NCBI GenBank assembly: GCA_905397405.1
Contig: CAJPVJ010000522.1
Coordinates: 1-21,113, forward strand
DNA from: Oppiella nova
Taxonomy: Eukaryota > Arthropoda > Arachnida > Sarcoptiformes > Oppiidae
Direction of reading: 5' to 3'
DNA: 21,113 nt
Position 1 is the stretch's first letter. Each line of letters starts with the position of its first letter. Below, one piece after another: positions 20,401 through 21,113 of the stretch. Position numbers and translations under genes: made by a program. The notes under the pieces are model-generated. The model did not search any database. It was not told the DNA's origin and saw only the letters and a list, made by a program, of their open reading frames with translations.

Positions 20401-20613
20401 ATCCATTTATCCGTTGATTAGGAAACGGACTGTTAGTGACACTCGACTCTTGTCTCCCAATTTGGCTGCCAATCAAGTGATCACATCAGCCGAACTCCAC
20501 AACCAACCGGTCAACCCTTTCTCTAAGTAAGTCATTCACTGCAACATATTTTTGGATCAATTTATTAATTAATGATTTCTTAATCATTTATTTACAGACG
20601 AAGTCGCCGTTGA
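17496..20613 (+). CDS. KIF23: Kinesin-6 motor KIF23/MKLP1 (Pavarotti/ZEN-4 orthologue), complete, 8 exons
   Basis: Exons are 17496-17518, 17578-17882, 17941-18935, 18998-19156, 19203-19329, 19390-20350, 20422-20526 and 20598-20613. They total 2691 nt, or 896 residues plus TGA. This kinesin and RacGAP1/CYK-4 form centralspindlin, which bundles midzone microtubules and drives cytokinesis. The motor starts at VQVFCRLRPL and has the P-loop GITSSGKT (116-123), a kinesin-6 insertion (about 165-230), YIYDLLDE, switch I SSRSH (315-319), switch II DLAGSER (354-360) and NPSLDDYDETL joined to HVMKFAEHSQDV. A coiled coil (about 537-673) follows. The MKLP1 Arf6-binding region lies at about 762-853 (RRSLSSGTERWIDHRPAG, TVMRPKI, YALTHHEADING, DVETLKQGSPP), then RKRTVSDTRL and a basic C-terminus KRSRR. 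Length fits the family (human and fly proteins are about 890-960). The ATG at 17496 was chosen because it yields an N-terminus like MKLP1 (AKTP then a basic stretch), joins in phase, and has an in-frame TGA upstream at 17463. Confidence 0.96.
17519..17577 (+). other. KIF23 intron 1 (59 bp)
   Basis: Donor GTGAGA, acceptor TTTGCAG, phase 2. The intron has no stop in the downstream frame, and that frame stays open back to an ATG at 17402. An unspliced message could therefore encode a version with a different N-terminus of about 59 residues. Confidence 0.85.
17883..19389 (+). other. KIF23 introns 2-5, all very short
   Basis: Introns are 17883-17940 (58 bp, phase 1), 18936-18997 (62 bp, phase 0), 19157-19202 (46 bp, phase 0) and 19330-19389 (60 bp, phase 1). 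All are GT-AG. Each holds an in-frame stop or breaks the frame, and removing each restores family sequence: NGLLFTYG, ETLHVMKFA, NCYFNDN and KQNQLIVRQ across the four joints. Confidence 0.9.
20351..20597 (+). other. KIF23 introns 6 and 7 flanking a 105-nt exon
   Basis: Introns are 20351-20421 (71 bp, donor GTATGC, phase 2) and 20527-20597 (71 bp, donor GTAAGT, phase 2). The exon between them carries KRTVSDTRLLSPNLAANQ and ends in NPFS. The last coding exon adds only RSRR after the split Lys. Retention of intron 6 would replace this tail with a short hydrophobic extension. Confidence 0.85.
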
Positions 20614-20767
20614 TTTCTATAGAATTTAATTCATGTTTTAAAACTCAATTTATATCAAAACAGTATTTAAATGATTATTTTATTACTTTTATGCTTTAAG
20701 TCTCTTTGAATACACTTTATCTGTAAAATTTATCGTTTCTTTTATGATATATAATATATATATTTTG

Positions 20768-20773
20768 AATAAA
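20768..20773 (+). terminator. Poly(A) signal AATAAA for KIF23
   Basis: The first canonical AATAAA after the stop, 155 nt downstream. A second copy at 20821-20826 could be used instead. Either gives a short 3' UTR. In AT-rich DNA such hexamers also arise by chance. Confidence 0.55.
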
Positions 20774-20983
20774 TTTTTTAAAAACTTAAAAATGTATTTT
20801 GTACACTTACTATTCATTCAAATAAATGTTTTAATTTTGGGCTAAAGTTACCAAAATGTTTGATTGTAATATTGTAATTAAATATCGGTTTAATTAAATT
20901 TATATTTACTGTATGCAACTTTTTTAAAGCAACTTAAAGCTTATTGAAAATTATTTTACAAAATAATTTAAACATCATTTACA

Positions 20984-21023
20984 CTATCGTAGAATTGACA
21001 GTATGTTGTCAATTGAATGATAG
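20984..21023. repeat. Short imperfect hairpin downstream of KIF23
   Basis: The 17-base arms are CTATCGTAGAATTGACA (20984-21000) and TGTCAATTGAATGATAG (21007-21023), with loop GTATGT. Fourteen positions are Watson-Crick pairs and one more is a G-U pair. It is short for an animal microRNA precursor and the pairing does not extend outward. Confidence 0.5.
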
Positions 21024-21113
21024 ACTACATGGTTGTGGTCTCTTCAAACTAACTGTCCATTTGTTGTACAGTAATTATCAATGATTTATCATACATCAGA
21101 AAGTTATATTCAT

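Larger units (their letters stand above)
20614..21113 (+). other. KIF23 3' UTR and downstream AT-rich DNA
   Basis: Untranslated sequence follows the TGA, with no further gene. A 40-nt hairpin lies at 20984-21023, beyond the likely cleavage sites. Confidence 0.6.

Noticed and set aside
1-21113. CRISPR array, operon or bacterial features
   Set aside because: The window is plainly eukaryotic, with spliced genes; no regularly spaced repeats or ribosome-binding-site-led gene strings were seen.

Overview
This is an AT-rich nuclear segment from an arthropod, most likely an acariform mite. The genes are eukaryotic and split by very small introns (46-72 bp in most cases). Three protein families can be read from the sequence: a divergent ionotropic-receptor-type channel, a Dpr-type immunoglobulin cell-adhesion protein (known from arthropods), and a kinesin-6 of the KIF23/MKLP1/Pavarotti type. 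The mite assignment is inference from intron size, AT richness and the style of the receptor. The species cannot be named from the sequence.

Layout: 1-480 is a much more GC-rich block with a polypurine tract and a hairpin, perhaps an LTR-element remnant. 1201-1675 is a fold-back (MITE-like) element with arms of about 90 percent identity. 1766-3921 (+) is a four-exon ionotropic-receptor-like gene of about 486 residues. 3922-5894 is AT-rich with an (ATT)13 microsatellite and an exact 127-bp tandem duplication. 5895-11837 (-) holds four exons that together give the complete first Ig domain of a Dpr protein, split by a 5.3-kb intron. Its 5' exons, its second Ig domain and its C-terminus are not recognisable in the window. 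11838-17200 is AT-rich and probably the 5' part of the dpr locus plus the divergent intergenic region; it contains three (GA)n/(CT)n arrays, two small hairpins and a perfect 90-bp inverted repeat around a 496-bp spacer. 17496-20613 (+) is a complete eight-exon KIF23 gene (896 codons plus stop), with promoter-like motifs just upstream and poly(A) signals downstream.

The genes do not form a pathway. KIF23 works in cytokinesis, Dpr in neuronal cell-surface recognition, and the receptor probably in chemosensation. The main structural point is that the receptor gene lies on the opposite strand, downstream of the last visible dpr exon. It is therefore probably nested in a dpr intron if the dpr second Ig domain lies beyond the left edge. 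I found no tRNA, rRNA, CRISPR array or virus gene. All exon borders were worked out by eye from splice signals, reading phase and family resemblance.
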